This document shows, one piece after another, positions 1-7,948 of a DNA stretch of 64,000 nucleotides (the first letter of the stretch is position 1; every line of letters starts with the position of its first letter). The position numbers and the translations under genes were made by a program. A model generated the notes under the pieces. That model was not told the DNA's origin. It worked only from the letters and a program-made list of their open reading frames with translations, and did not search any database. Source of the DNA: Bacillus oleivorans (lineage in GTDB: Bacteria; Bacillota; Bacilli; Bacillales; JC228); the NCBI RefSeq assembly GCF_900207585.1, contig NZ_OAOP01000014.1, positions 1 through 64,000 of the forward strand, in the 5' to 3' direction.

Positions 1-46
1 CACGCCGCCAGCGTTCGTCCTGAGCCAGGATCAAACTCTCCATAAA
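1..46 (-). rRNA. 16S rRNA, 5' end only
   Basis: The reverse complement contains the universal 16S 5' sequence (AGAGTTTGATCCTGGCTCAG) and then the start of the first helices. By analogy with Bacillus 16S the mature 5' end lies near position 46. Only the first 46 or so bases are in the window and the gene runs off its left edge. Its position next to pdaB matches the B. subtilis rrn operon in the same neighbourhood. Confidence 0.97.
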
Positions 47-94
47 AGTGTTTGATATAGCTCTTAAAAAAATAGAATTAACGTTGACGCTTTT

Positions 95-119
95 CCTTGT
101 TCAGTTTTCAAGGAACAAG
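95..119 (-). other. rrn leader processing/antitermination element
   Basis: About 50 nt upstream of mature 16S, the minus strand reads CTTGTTCCTTGAAAACTGAACAAG. CTTGTT pairs with AACAAG around the TGAAAACTGAAC motif, which recurs in Bacillus rrn leaders and spacers. Its likely role is in rRNA processing or antitermination. The motif and pairing are visible; the role is from knowledge of related operons. Confidence 0.6.
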
Positions 120-125
120 ATTACT

Positions 126-154
126 ATCTTATCACAGAAATTCATCTGCGTCAA
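126..154 (-). promoter_or_regulatory. rrn promoter P3 (sigma-A)
   Basis: Minus strand TTGACG, 17-bp spacer, TAAGAT. This is the most 16S-proximal of three tandem promoters, with a start expected near 119. Confidence 0.75.
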
Positions 155-204
155 TAGTATTTTTCACTTTTTTGTTAGTCACTCTTCAAAACAGCGACCT
201 TTAT

Positions 205-234
205 ATATTAACACTCTACACAAGTAAATGTCAA
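205..234 (-). promoter_or_regulatory. rrn promoter P2 (sigma-A)
   Basis: Minus strand TTGACA, 18-bp spacer, TAATAT in an AT-rich context. It is the middle promoter of the tandem set and has a perfect -35 box. Confidence 0.7.
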
Positions 235-282
235 TAACTTTTTTTATGTTTTGTTGCTGACTTGTTATCAGCGACGATTACT

Positions 283-312
283 AATATAACAGGGAACGGC
301 TCACTTCGTCAA
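283..312 (-). promoter_or_regulatory. rrn promoter P1 (sigma-A)
   Basis: Minus strand TTGACG, 18-bp spacer (17 if the -10 is read one base earlier), TATATT. It is the distal promoter, starting about 20 bp after the stop of the small gene at 332-661. Confidence 0.6.
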
Positions 313-331
313 CCGTAAATTTATATTTTAA

Positions 332-661
332 TTATTTGTATTTTTTCGAACGCAAGTAAGCTATGTATTCATTTTTCGGGGCTACTCTTTGCAACATCGA
401 GAATAGGATTTTATATCTTTCCTCCATTGATCTCTTTACCACATGACTAATTCGCTCATCCTCTAAATCAAATAAAATCTCATCCATCTCTTTCTTTATT
501 AAATACTGAAGTTCTTTTTGTTCTTGTGAACTTAGTAACATTCCAAACAAATATATTCCCCCCGTCGTCAGAGTAACAAATAAATAAGAAAAGAATCGAA
601 TTTTATAAGTGCCGGCTATATAAACCCGAAATACATTAGAGCGTAATTTAGTTATTTCCAA
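332..661 (-). CDS. Small hypothetical protein, one membrane segment
   Basis: The frame gives 109 residues, with a hydrophobic stretch around residues 22-42 and then a charged, probably helical C-terminal half. I do not recognise the family. The longest version begins with TTG and has no good ribosome binding site. A second TTG about 37 codons in follows a GGGGGG run by 6 nt, so the real product may be a soluble protein of about 72 residues. It lies upstream of and in line with the rrn promoters and divergent from pdaB. The frame looks protein-like; start and function are uncertain. Confidence 0.5.
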   Translation of the reverse strand: MEITKLRSNVFRVYIAGTYKIRFFSYLFVTLTTGGIYLFGMLLSSQEQKELQYLIKKEMDEILFDLEDERISHVVKRSMEERYKILFSMLQRVAPKNEYIAYLRSKKYK

Positions 662-712
662 AGTTTTAATATTTATTTCAATTCACTGAAATTATTGGCC
701 GAATAATCACTC

Positions 713-730
713 TGTCCAAAAAATTGGACA
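713..730. repeat. Inverted repeat upstream of pdaB
   Basis: TGTCCAA and TTGGACA are separated by four A residues: a perfect 7-bp inverted repeat about 60 bp before the pdaB start. It could be an operator or a small hairpin. A CATATG-type sequence at about 749, resembling a sporulation sigma -10 box, follows it, but this is weak. Confidence 0.4.
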
Positions 731-791
731 TAAACCTTAAGTCCAAGCATATGTTGAATAGTAGATGTCAACAAGGGGTGGAAAATCGATT

Positions 792-1544
792 ATGGGATTT
801 ATATTTGTCTTAAATGGAAAGCGTCTTAAAAATGTACTCCTAATTATTTTTACTGCTCTCTTTACGGCATGGTTCTTGTTTGTTCAAAATTATGTACAAG
901 TTCCTGTTTTTTCAACTGATCAGGGACCGAAGGCTTTTTATAGGGGAGATCAGGGCGTTGTATTGAGTTTTAATATTGGATGGGGAGATGAAAAAGCAGA
1001 GCCGATCCTAGACACCTTAGAAAAGCTAGAAGTGAAAAATGCCACTTTTTTTCTCTCGGGTGCCTGGGCTGAACGTCATCCAGATTTGGTTGAGCGTATA
1101 ATCAAAAACGGATATGAGATTGGAATTTTAGGGTTTAATTACAAGGATTATTCAGGAATTAAAGACGAGGAGATACGTAAGGACATTAATTATGCTCTTA
1201 CTGCGTTCAAAAAGCTAGGAATCAAAAAAGTAGAATTTGCCCGTGCTCCTACGGGACATTTTGATGAGCGTTTCTTAAAAATTGCCGATCAATATGGTTT
1301 AGATGTTGTTCATTGGAGTGTGGATTCAAAGGATTGGACGAATCCTGGGAAAGATGCGATTGTGGCGAACGTGTCAAAAGCGAAAAAGGGAGATATCATT
1401 CTTCTTCATGCTTCTGATTCAGCCAAGCAAACTGCAGTTGCTCTTCCTCTCATTATCAGTTCCCTTAAGGATAGGAACCTAGAGATAATCCCGCTTTCGC
1501 AAATGATTTCTGATGCTGAGCCAAAATCGAGTGAAATTAAATAA
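792..1544 (+). CDS. pdaB: PdaB-type polysaccharide deacetylase-like spore protein
   Basis: This 250-residue protein has an N-terminal signal anchor (residues 13-33) and a NodB-like domain. PdaB of B. subtilis is needed to maintain spores late in sporulation. ATG 792 is chosen because AAGGGGTGG sits 10 nt upstream; the longer ATG at 765 lacks a site. Several catalytic positions look altered: the usual TFDDG motif reads SFNIGWGD (Asn61 where Asp is expected), and the region around 107-120 (GYEIGILGFNYKDY) lacks the metal-binding His-xxx-His. RAPTG and the later LLHAS histidine remain. The fold is clear from the sequence; loss of classical activity is inferred. Its position between rrn and kbaA matches B. 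subtilis. Confidence 0.92.
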   Translation: MGFIFVLNGKRLKNVLLIIFTALFTAWFLFVQNYVQVPVFSTDQGPKAFYRGDQGVVLSFNIGWGDEKAEPILDTLEKLEVKNATFFLSGAWAERHPDLVERIIKNGYEIGILGFNYKDYSGIKDEEIRKDINYALTAFKKLGIKKVEFARAPTGHFDERFLKIADQYGLDVVHWSVDSKDWTNPGKDAIVANVSKAKKGDIILLHASDSAKQTAVALPLIISSLKDRNLEIIPLSQMISDAEPKSSEIK

Positions 1545-1560
1545 GATGTATGAAATAGTA

Positions 1561-1611
1561 AAGGCTGTCCTCAAGCACACTCACTCATTAGAGATGCTGG
1601 AGAACAGCCTT
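1561..1611. terminator. Bidirectional terminator between pdaB and kbaA
   Basis: AAGGCTGT (1561-1568) pairs with ACAGCCTT (1604-1611) around a longer imperfect stem, between the convergent ends of pdaB and kbaA. Confidence 0.65.
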
Positions 1612-1619
1612 TATTCAGT

Positions 1620-2243
1620 TTATTTTTTTACAGTTTGAACTTGAACAGCCGCTTTTTTATTTTTACGAGCTTCTCTTTCTGCTTCAGAGCGTTTTAAATA
1701 GTAAGGTAATCTTAATAACTGATACGTATTACATACTAAAAGTGAAATCATCATAAAATAAATCCAACTCTCGTCCCCCACACGCAGTACAGCAATTAAC
1801 TCAATTGTGGTCGCAGCAATGATAAAGAATAAAGCGGAGATAAATGTATCTTTATCTGTTTGCTTCGCTTTTAAAAAGGCAATCACGAGGCCATAAACGA
1901 AAAGGATCACGGCTACTATCCAAAAATCGAAGTAGATGAGGTCAAAAATAACCACTGCAATTAAAATAATTTGTACCGTATTCCAAAGCCGTATGGACTT
2001 AAAAATGCCTAATCCAAACCGGTGAATAGTGAGATAAGAGAAGAAGCCCATTTGGCTAATGACACTATATATTAATCCAATACCGAATAACCAAATAGAA
2101 GACCACAGGATTTCTGTGAAATTAATGGGAGAGAACATCCAGGCGAAATCAGTCCATCGTGCAGCAAAACCTGAAAAGATCCCTGTCATCCCCCCCACCA
2201 GCAAGGTTGTTATAAATAAACGTACCCAATTACGACTTGTCAC
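1620..2243 (-). CDS. kbaA: KinB-signalling pathway activator KbaA
   Basis: This 207-residue polytopic membrane protein has about six hydrophobic segments and a basic C-terminal tail rich in Lys and Arg. KbaA in B. subtilis activates the histidine kinase KinB in the phosphorelay that starts sporulation. Length and position between pdaB and gerD match the family (about 198 residues in B. subtilis). It is convergent with pdaB and divergent from gerD. No soluble domain is visible. Assignment rests on topology, conserved neighbourhood and overall sequence character. Confidence 0.9.
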   Translation of the reverse strand: MTSRNWVRLFITTLLVGGMTGIFSGFAARWTDFAWMFSPINFTEILWSSIWLFGIGLIYSVISQMGFFSYLTIHRFGLGIFKSIRLWNTVQIILIAVVIFDLIYFDFWIVAVILFVYGLVIAFLKAKQTDKDTFISALFFIIAATTIELIAVLRVGDESWIYFMMISLLVCNTYQLLRLPYYLKRSEAEREARKNKKAAVQVQTVKK

Positions 2244-2433
2244 AACATTGGCCTCCGTTCAAAAATTATCACTACCTGATTGTACCAAAGGAGAGCTTTA
2301 AAAATCCACAAGTTACACTGCATAAAAATTGAACATTGTTTTACATTAATGAATAGATGGTCTTCTACTTATTATTTGATAATCAACATTAGAAGAATAG
2401 ATACATGGCTGTATAGAAAGGGAGGCGGTCATC

Positions 2434-3078
2434 ATGAAGAAAATATGGGGTATTACTTTTATTAGCTGTCTTTTTTTATTAACGAGCTGTGGCGGACAAG
2501 GTGCCAACACTGGTCAAATGGATTATGAAGAGACGAAAAGAATGATGGTCGATATTCTTAAATCGGATGAAGGTAAAAAAGCCTTTGAGGAAATTATGAC
2601 AGATGAAGAAATGCAGACTCAGCTTGTTATGGATCAAAAAATTGTTTCACAAGCTATAGAAGAGAATTTAACCTCAGATAAAGGAATGGATTTTTGGAAA
2701 AAAGCCTTTGCAGATCCAAAATTTGCAGAGGCAGTAGCTAAATCGATGCAAAAGGAAAATGAAAATCTTTTAAAGGATTTAATGAAGGATCCCGAGTACA
2801 GGGATATGATGATTGAAGTATTAAAGGATCCCGAGCTTGCCAAAGCAACTGGAGATTTATTAAAAAGCCAGGAATTCAGACAACACCTGCAAACCGTTGT
2901 CATCGATACCTTTGAAAGTCCTCTATTTAAAGCCAAACTGCAAGACGTTTTATTAAAAGCGGCTGAAGAAATGGGAGACGGTCAGCAACAGCAAGGCGGC
3001 GAAGAGGGTGGCGGCCAGGCTGCTGGCGGTGGCGGTGGCGGAGGAGGCGATGGCGGAGGAGGCGGTGGCGGAGCATAA
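2434..3078 (+). CDS. gerD: Spore germination lipoprotein GerD
   Basis: The protein has 214 residues. A lipoprotein signal ends in the lipobox LTSC with the lipidated Cys near residue 19. A helical domain of about 160 residues follows. GerD acts in the inner spore membrane, where it helps nutrient receptors cluster in the germinosome. The start ATG follows GGGAGGCGG. The last 30 residues are very Gly-rich, with runs of eight and seven Gly in a low-complexity tail. The gene stands alone on the plus strand, between kbaA and salA as in B. subtilis. Confidence 0.94.
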   Translation: MKKIWGITFISCLFLLTSCGGQGANTGQMDYEETKRMMVDILKSDEGKKAFEEIMTDEEMQTQLVMDQKIVSQAIEENLTSDKGMDFWKKAFADPKFAEAVAKSMQKENENLLKDLMKDPEYRDMMIEVLKDPELAKATGDLLKSQEFRQHLQTVVIDTFESPLFKAKLQDVLLKAAEEMGDGQQQQGGEEGGGQAAGGGGGGGGDGGGGGGGA

Positions 3079-3132
3079 CCGTCATCACTTCTCCATTCCT
3101 TTGCCAAGTGTTGTGTTTGATAAAGAGTTAAA

Positions 3133-3171
3133 AAAACGAAAAGGCCGTCGAAAGGATGGCCTTTTCGTTTT
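3133..3171. terminator. Bidirectional terminator gerD/salA
   Basis: A long stem (AAAACGAAAAGGCC with GGCCTTTTCGTTTT) has A and T tracts on both sides and so serves both convergent genes. It overlaps the salA stop codon. Confidence 0.85.
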
Positions 3172-4225
3172 ATTTCTCTAATTGATTGACTAGTTTTTCA
3201 GCGATTTCCAGATAAATTTTTCCTAACCTTTCATCTGCTTCATATACAGATGGAGCAAATTCTTCTTTATTCCAATCAGGCTGTTCTAAAGGAAGCTGTC
3301 CGAGCAGTGGAGCACGAAGCTCTTCTGAAAGCTTTTCGCCGCCGCCTTTACCAAATACATATTCTTTTTCACCTGTCACTTTACTTTCGAAGTAAGACAT
3401 GTTCTCGATAACCCCAATAATTTCATGCTCCGTTCTTAATGCCATCGCACCTGCACGGGCTGCTACAAAAGCGGCTGTAGGGTGTGGGGTGGTTACTATG
3501 ATTTCTTTACAGGATGGCAGCATGGTATGAATATCAAGTGCCACATCACCTGTGCCTGGCGGTAAATCAAGCAGTAAATAATCTAATTCTCCCCATTCTA
3601 CTTCCGAAAAGAAGCTATTTAACATTTTGCCAAGCATTGGTCCTCTCCAAATAACTGGAGCATTGTCCTCGACAAAGAAGGCCATTGAAATAACTTTGAC
3701 TCCAAAACGGTCTACAGGAATGATCTTATCCCCTTTTACCTGAGGCCGGTTTGGAATCCCCATCATATCCGGTACACTAAACCCGTAAATATCCGCGTCA
3801 ATAATACCTACCCGTTTCCCTAATCGGGCTAAGGCAATCGCCAGGTTAACAGACACCGTTGATTTTCCAACTCCGCCTTTACCACTCGCAATCGCAATAA
3901 AAGTAGTATCGCTATTTAATAATGAAGTCCCGCTGCCAGCACGCTTAAGCTGTCCTCTAAATTTCTCAAGAACTTCTTCAGGCAGTTCCGTAAAGCGTAA
4001 TCCGACCGATTCTGCTCCAGAACGTTTTAATACGTCGACAATCTTTCCTTGTAGCTGTAATTGCTCGGCCGTTCCTGTCTTGGCAATTGCTACTTTAAGA
4101 CTGACGTGATTTTTTTCTTCCTTAATTTTGATTTCGGTAATACCATTGGTTTCTCGAAGTGATTTATTTAAGAAAGGATCTTTTAGTTCTTGCACTAAAG
4201 CCCGTACTTTTTCCTCCGTTAACAC
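3170..4225 (-). CDS. salA: Mrp/NBP35-family P-loop ATPase SalA
   Basis: The protein has 351 residues. A MIP18/DUF59-like N-terminal domain (about 1-85) is followed by a deviant Walker A GKGGVGKST at 115-123 and a ParA-like ATPase domain (DADIYG, DLPPGTGD). Mrp proteins are often iron-sulfur carriers, but the CxxC pair usual after ENMSYF is absent (ESKVTGEK instead). In the SalA branch of Bacillus the protein is a regulator that affects scoC and exoprotease expression. It lies between gerD and cwlD as in B. subtilis (ybaL). The ATPase call is firm; the regulatory role is by orthology. Confidence 0.92.
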   Translation of the reverse strand: MLTEEKVRALVQELKDPFLNKSLRETNGITEIKIKEEKNHVSLKVAIAKTGTAEQLQLQGKIVDVLKRSGAESVGLRFTELPEEVLEKFRGQLKRAGSGTSLLNSDTTFIAIASGKGGVGKSTVSVNLAIALARLGKRVGIIDADIYGFSVPDMMGIPNRPQVKGDKIIPVDRFGVKVISMAFFVEDNAPVIWRGPMLGKMLNSFFSEVEWGELDYLLLDLPPGTGDVALDIHTMLPSCKEIIVTTPHPTAAFVAARAGAMALRTEHEIIGVIENMSYFESKVTGEKEYVFGKGGGEKLSEELRAPLLGQLPLEQPDWNKEEFAPSVYEADERLGKIYLEIAEKLVNQLEK

Positions 4226-4328
4226 GTCTAACCCACCTCTTTTATGTATTCGTTTCCATATAGCTATTATAACATAGCTCTTCCAATTATTCTCTTATCC
4301 TGTTTGGTCATTCATCTTACTCATATAA

Positions 4329-4353
4329 AAACTCGCCAGCTTAGGGCGAGTTT
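4329..4353 (-). terminator. cwlD terminator
   Basis: On the minus strand AAACTCGCC pairs with GGCGAGTTT and is followed by T residues. It overlaps the cwlD stop codon. Confidence 0.8.
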
Positions 4354-5074
4354 AATCGTCTTTGGGTTCCTCGTAATTCACCTCTGAAAAATACCGGAGG
4401 ATTCCTTTATATATAGATGCTGCCAGCATTTCTTGATATGCCTCATTTTGAAGATTCCCCCGTTCGATCGAATTCGATAAGAACCCCACCTCAACTAGGA
4501 CCCCGGGTTTTTCAGCATGTTTGATTAAGAAAACGTTGTTAATCTCCTTCGCTTTCCTGGTCGTATTTTCAAGATTACGGGTCAGCTCGCTTTGGATAAA
4601 TTTTGCAGCTTGTTCATTTTCTTTGTATCGGGGGCTATAAAAGGTTTGTGCACCCGACCATCTGGAGGAAGGGAATGCATTTAAATGAATACTTAAAAAG
4701 AACTCCGCTTCTGATTCATTGATAAGAGCTAATCTTTTATGGAGGTCTTCTGTCTTTCTGCGGCTATATCCCCTAGTCTCGGGGTCGGCTAGATCAACAT
4801 CTTCCTCCCTTGTCATCAAAACAAGTGCACCTTGCTGCTGAAGGAAATCCCTCAGTTTTAATGAGATATTTAATGCAATATCTTTTTCCACCACATTTTC
4901 TTTACTGGCACCTGGATCCACGCCCCCATGTCCCGGGTCCAAATAAATGATTTTTCCCGTTAAAGGCAAATTCCAGGAGTCCCATGATTCATCATTTTTG
5001 ATATCAAATTGTATGATAAAAAATAGCACTACAATCCCTATAGAAAAAATAAACCATTTTGCATTTTTTCTCAC
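4352..5074 (-). CDS. cwlD: Germination-specific N-acetylmuramoyl-L-alanine amidase CwlD
   Basis: The protein has 240 residues: an N-terminal membrane/signal segment (7-23) and an Amidase_3 domain. The zinc ligands and catalytic residues are visible: DPGHGG with His49, Glu63, SIHLNAF with His130, and VEVGFLSN with Glu195. CwlD cleaves the peptide side chain from muramic acid, the first step in making the muramic delta-lactam of spore cortex, on which germination lytic enzymes act. The ATG follows AGAGGGGGAGCG. The gene is 50 bp downstream of ybaK and in the same direction, as in B. subtilis. Confidence 0.95.
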   Translation of the reverse strand: MRKNAKWFIFSIGIVVLFFIIQFDIKNDESWDSWNLPLTGKIIYLDPGHGGVDPGASKENVVEKDIALNISLKLRDFLQQQGALVLMTREEDVDLADPETRGYSRRKTEDLHKRLALINESEAEFFLSIHLNAFPSSRWSGAQTFYSPRYKENEQAAKFIQSELTRNLENTTRKAKEINNVFLIKHAEKPGVLVEVGFLSNSIERGNLQNEAYQEMLAASIYKGILRYFSEVNYEEPKDD

Positions 5075-5124
5075 TTTCGCTCCCCCTCTAGTCCATCATA
5101 TGGGACAAGGAGGAGATTTAGAAC

Positions 5125-5577
5125 TTATTTACATTTCAGTTTTAGCTTATATCTCTTTACGGATTTTAAAAATCCATCCATCCAAAAAACATGAACAAAT
5201 TGTTCACATTGCAAATAGAGAGATTCTTGAATCATCGATTTATTTTCAAAAAACCCTTCCATTTCGATATAGTGAAAAAGAGTATCAATCAGGAACTTTT
5301 CTTCTTCATAGCAGCGTCTTTTTACCTGCTCGACCGTCTCGCCAAAATAACCAAATTTCCCATAACGGCCTCCTAGTAAATACGCTTCTATCGCTATATC
5401 CTGACAGCACTCTTCCAGCTGGTAGATGGGAATGTATCGATTGGATTCTATTCCTTTGATAAAACACTCTAACGTCTTCTTTTTTAACCACTCTATCGAA
5501 AGCTCTCTGAGCAAGCTTCTTTCTAATGAAATTTCCCTTTCCCTTTGCTTTTGCATAAAGCTGTGGATTACAGTCAT
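5125..5577 (-). CDS. ybaK: YbaK family protein (DUF2521)
   Basis: A protein of 150 residues, mainly helical, of unknown function. Identity rests on position just upstream of cwlD, matching B. subtilis ybaK, and on size and character. The start is placed at ATG 5577 because GAGGTGG lies 6 nt before it and would be inside the coding region if the ATG at 5592 were used. No catalytic motif is visible. It marks the end of the conserved germination block; beyond it the gene order departs from B. subtilis. Confidence 0.8.
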   Translation of the reverse strand: MTVIHSFMQKQREREISLERSLLRELSIEWLKKKTLECFIKGIESNRYIPIYQLEECCQDIAIEAYLLGGRYGKFGYFGETVEQVKRRCYEEEKFLIDTLFHYIEMEGFFENKSMIQESLYLQCEQFVHVFWMDGFLKSVKRYKLKLKCK

Positions 5578-5687
5578 TTGCGACCACCTCATGGATAGTC
5601 TTCATCGTTTTATGGTGACTCATACGGATTTCAGAGCACGAAATAACTCACCATTATAGATGATTTCTTCCATGTATAATGAGGTTT

Positions 5688-6566
5688 TTAAGAGCTGTGG
5701 CAGTCTATCACATAGCTTCGAAAAAGCGCGGCTGATGGGGATAAAGTGCTCCTCTTTAGCCAAGCAATCCCAATTTCCCGGAAGCATTTAGACTCGGAAA
5801 TTGAAAGTTGTTTGATTTTATCAGAGCTAATCCCATGGAATGCTGGAATAATCGTGACTCCAAGCCCGGATGAAACTAAGCCAGCAAGCGTGGAAACATC
5901 CTCTCCTTCAAATTTAATCGCAGGTGTAAAACCTGCCTCTTCAAATAAATGATCCGTAATTTCCCTCATACCTAATCCCCTTTTAAAGCTTATAAACGGA
6001 TCTTCTTTAATTTCACTCAAATGAATCGATGACTTTGTCGCAAGACGATGGCCAGCTGGAACATACACGAATAATTCTTCTTTTAATAATGGATGCCATT
6101 CAATTTCGGGATGATGACTTATAGGACCAATCAGGCAAAGATCGACCTCTCGATTTAAAAGCTGCTGAATATTGGCAGTCGTCTTGCTTTGAAACAATTG
6201 TATTTCTACATCTGGATACATGTTATTAAAATGACTAATGATATCAGGCAATATGGTTAACCCTAAAGTTGGTAAAAAAGCGAGTGAGACTGTTCCCGTA
6301 TATGGATTTTTCAAATGATTGATTTCTTCTACTCCCATTGAGATTTCGTTTAATGCATTTTCAACTCTTATTAAAAAATGATGACCGAACTTATTTAACT
6401 CAACGGAACGTCCGGATCGGTCAAAAAGCGGTACTCCCAATTCTTCCTCTAATTTGGCGATTGACCTGCTAAGGGCAGGCTGTGAAATGTTTAATTGCTC
6501 CGCTGATTTTCTAAAATGCTCTTGTTTCGCAACTACCCGGAAATATTCAAGCTGCTGCCATTCCAT
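5688..6566 (-). CDS. LysR-family transcriptional regulator
   Basis: The protein has 292 residues. The N-terminal winged helix-turn-helix (LEYFRVVAKQEHFRKSAEQL and the ISQPALSRSIAKLEEELG recognition region, about 4-50) and a periplasmic-binding-like effector domain (about 90-285) are typical. ATG 6566 is chosen because GAGGAGG lies just upstream; the longer frame would place that site inside the gene. It is divergent from the MFS gene at 6688, with a 121-bp AT-rich region between them, the usual arrangement for a LysR regulator controlling its neighbour. The effector cannot be told from the sequence. Confidence 0.9.
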   Translation of the reverse strand: MEWQQLEYFRVVAKQEHFRKSAEQLNISQPALSRSIAKLEEELGVPLFDRSGRSVELNKFGHHFLIRVENALNEISMGVEEINHLKNPYTGTVSLAFLPTLGLTILPDIISHFNNMYPDVEIQLFQSKTTANIQQLLNREVDLCLIGPISHHPEIEWHPLLKEELFVYVPAGHRLATKSSIHLSEIKEDPFISFKRGLGMREITDHLFEEAGFTPAIKFEGEDVSTLAGLVSSGLGVTIIPAFHGISSDKIKQLSISESKCFREIGIAWLKRSTLSPSAALFRSYVIDCHSS

Positions 6567-6687
6567 CTCGTTTGCCTCCTCGCTGCTTCGATTACAAAAA
6601 GGTATCATTTTTATAATTATAATATATTAGACATTATTGAAATAGACGGCGTACACTGAGCATAGAAAGCCAAAGGAGATGTCATCA
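6567..6687. promoter_or_regulatory. Divergent LysR/MFS control region
   Basis: A 121-bp spacer between divergent starts. It holds an AT-rich near-palindromic stretch (TATAATTATAATATATTA, about 6613-6630) compatible with a T-N11-A LysR site. The binding site is inferred, not shown. Confidence 0.4.
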
Positions 6688-7908
6688 ATGCCATTTATAG
6701 AATTTGGCACCAAAGAATACACCCGTACCTTTTTAAGTATGTTAATTGGAAGTATCGTTACCTTTGCGATTTTATATTTTCCGCAATCATTGATTACCGT
6801 TTTTTCTGATGAATTTTCGATTTCACCGTCAACCGCAAGCTTCTCGCTTTCATTTGCAACAATTGCATTGGCTTGCAGCATGCTGATTATTTCAGTAATT
6901 TCAAATGCGTGGGGACGTAAAAAAATGATGGGAGCTTCCCTGCTTATTGCATCAATACTGACTATCGCAGCTTCGTTTAGCCCTAATTTTGAAACGCTGA
7001 TTATTTTAAGAGTCCTGCAAGGAATAGCAATTAGCGGTTTTCCTGCTGTCGCTATGACATATTTAAGTGAAGAAATATCGCCGCGCCATTATGGAAGAAT
7101 TCTTGGTATTTATATTGCAGGGTCAGCGTTTGGTGGATTTCTCGGAAGGTTAATTGCCAGTATATTTACAGACTTTTTCTCTTGGCATATGGCCTCCCTC
7201 ATTTTAGGAATTCTCTCTTTAGCCGGCAGCCTGCTGTTTTTGATGTATCTGCCTGAATCGAAACATTTTAGCAAAACGGCACTATCAGTTCAAAGCTGGG
7301 CAGCAGGTATGATAAGCGGATTGAAGGATCGAAAACTCCTTTATTTGTATGGCCTTGGCTTTTTATTTATGGGAGTTTATGTATCATTATTTAATTATAT
7401 TGGCTTTCCCTTATCGAGCCCTCCTTTTCTATTAAGTCACACCATGATTGGTTTACTCTTTATATTTCAATTAACTGGATCGTGGAGCTCAGTCTTTTTT
7501 GGCAAGCTGACTGAACGCTTTTCCCGCTCTGCTTTAATAAGCTGTTCGATTGTATTGCTAGTTATAGGCGGTTTACTTACCTTGTCTGAACAAATTGCAG
7601 TTCTGATGCTTGGGCTGATTCTATTTGCTTCAGGATTTTTCGCTGGCCACACAGTTGCCAGCAGCTGGGTTGGTGTAATGTCTCCACCAAAAATTAGAAC
7701 CTACACTTCTTCGCTTTACTTGCTGTTTTATTACACAGGGTCTAGCTTCATTGGCTGGCTGGGCGGTTTGTTCCTCAGCTCGTTTGGCTGGGACGGTGTG
7801 ATCTGGATGATTTGCGGATTTTTAGTTTTTTCCAGCATACTCGTGTTAAAGCTAAGCTGGCCGCTTTCAATATTTAAAATACAAAAGACCACACATAAAA
7901 CCCATTGA
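6688..7908 (+). CDS. MFS transporter
   Basis: A protein of 406 residues with about 12 transmembrane segments. The MFS loop 2-3 motif is present as NAWGRKKMMGAS near residues 75-86. Related Bacillus proteins of the drug/metabolite MFS type are usually exporters. ATG 6688 is chosen because AAAGGAG ends 9 nt before it; the ATG at 6679 abuts that site. It is probably controlled by the divergent LysR regulator. The substrate is unknown. It is 7 kb from the TOMM precursor and nothing ties it to peptide export. Confidence 0.88.
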   Translation: MPFIEFGTKEYTRTFLSMLIGSIVTFAILYFPQSLITVFSDEFSISPSTASFSLSFATIALACSMLIISVISNAWGRKKMMGASLLIASILTIAASFSPNFETLIILRVLQGIAISGFPAVAMTYLSEEISPRHYGRILGIYIAGSAFGGFLGRLIASIFTDFFSWHMASLILGILSLAGSLLFLMYLPESKHFSKTALSVQSWAAGMISGLKDRKLLYLYGLGFLFMGVYVSLFNYIGFPLSSPPFLLSHTMIGLLFIFQLTGSWSSVFFGKLTERFSRSALISCSIVLLVIGGLLTLSEQIAVLMLGLILFASGFFAGHTVASSWVGVMSPPKIRTYTSSLYLLFYYTGSSFIGWLGGLFLSSFGWDGVIWMICGFLVFSSILVLKLSWPLSIFKIQKTTHKTH

Positions 7909-7944
7909 AAAACACAGGACGTCACGGCTGAGGTCCTGTGTTTT
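7909..7944. terminator. Bidirectional terminator MFS/sigma gene
   Basis: AAAACACAGGAC (7909-7920) pairs perfectly with GTCCTGTGTTTT (7933-7944) between convergent genes, with T-rich sequence after it on the plus strand. Confidence 0.85.
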
Positions 7945-7948
7945 GTTT

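Noticed and set aside
6688-7908. MFS transporter as exporter for the TOMM peptide
   Set aside because: It is 7 kb away, has its own divergent LysR regulator and terminator, and MFS proteins of this size usually carry small molecules.
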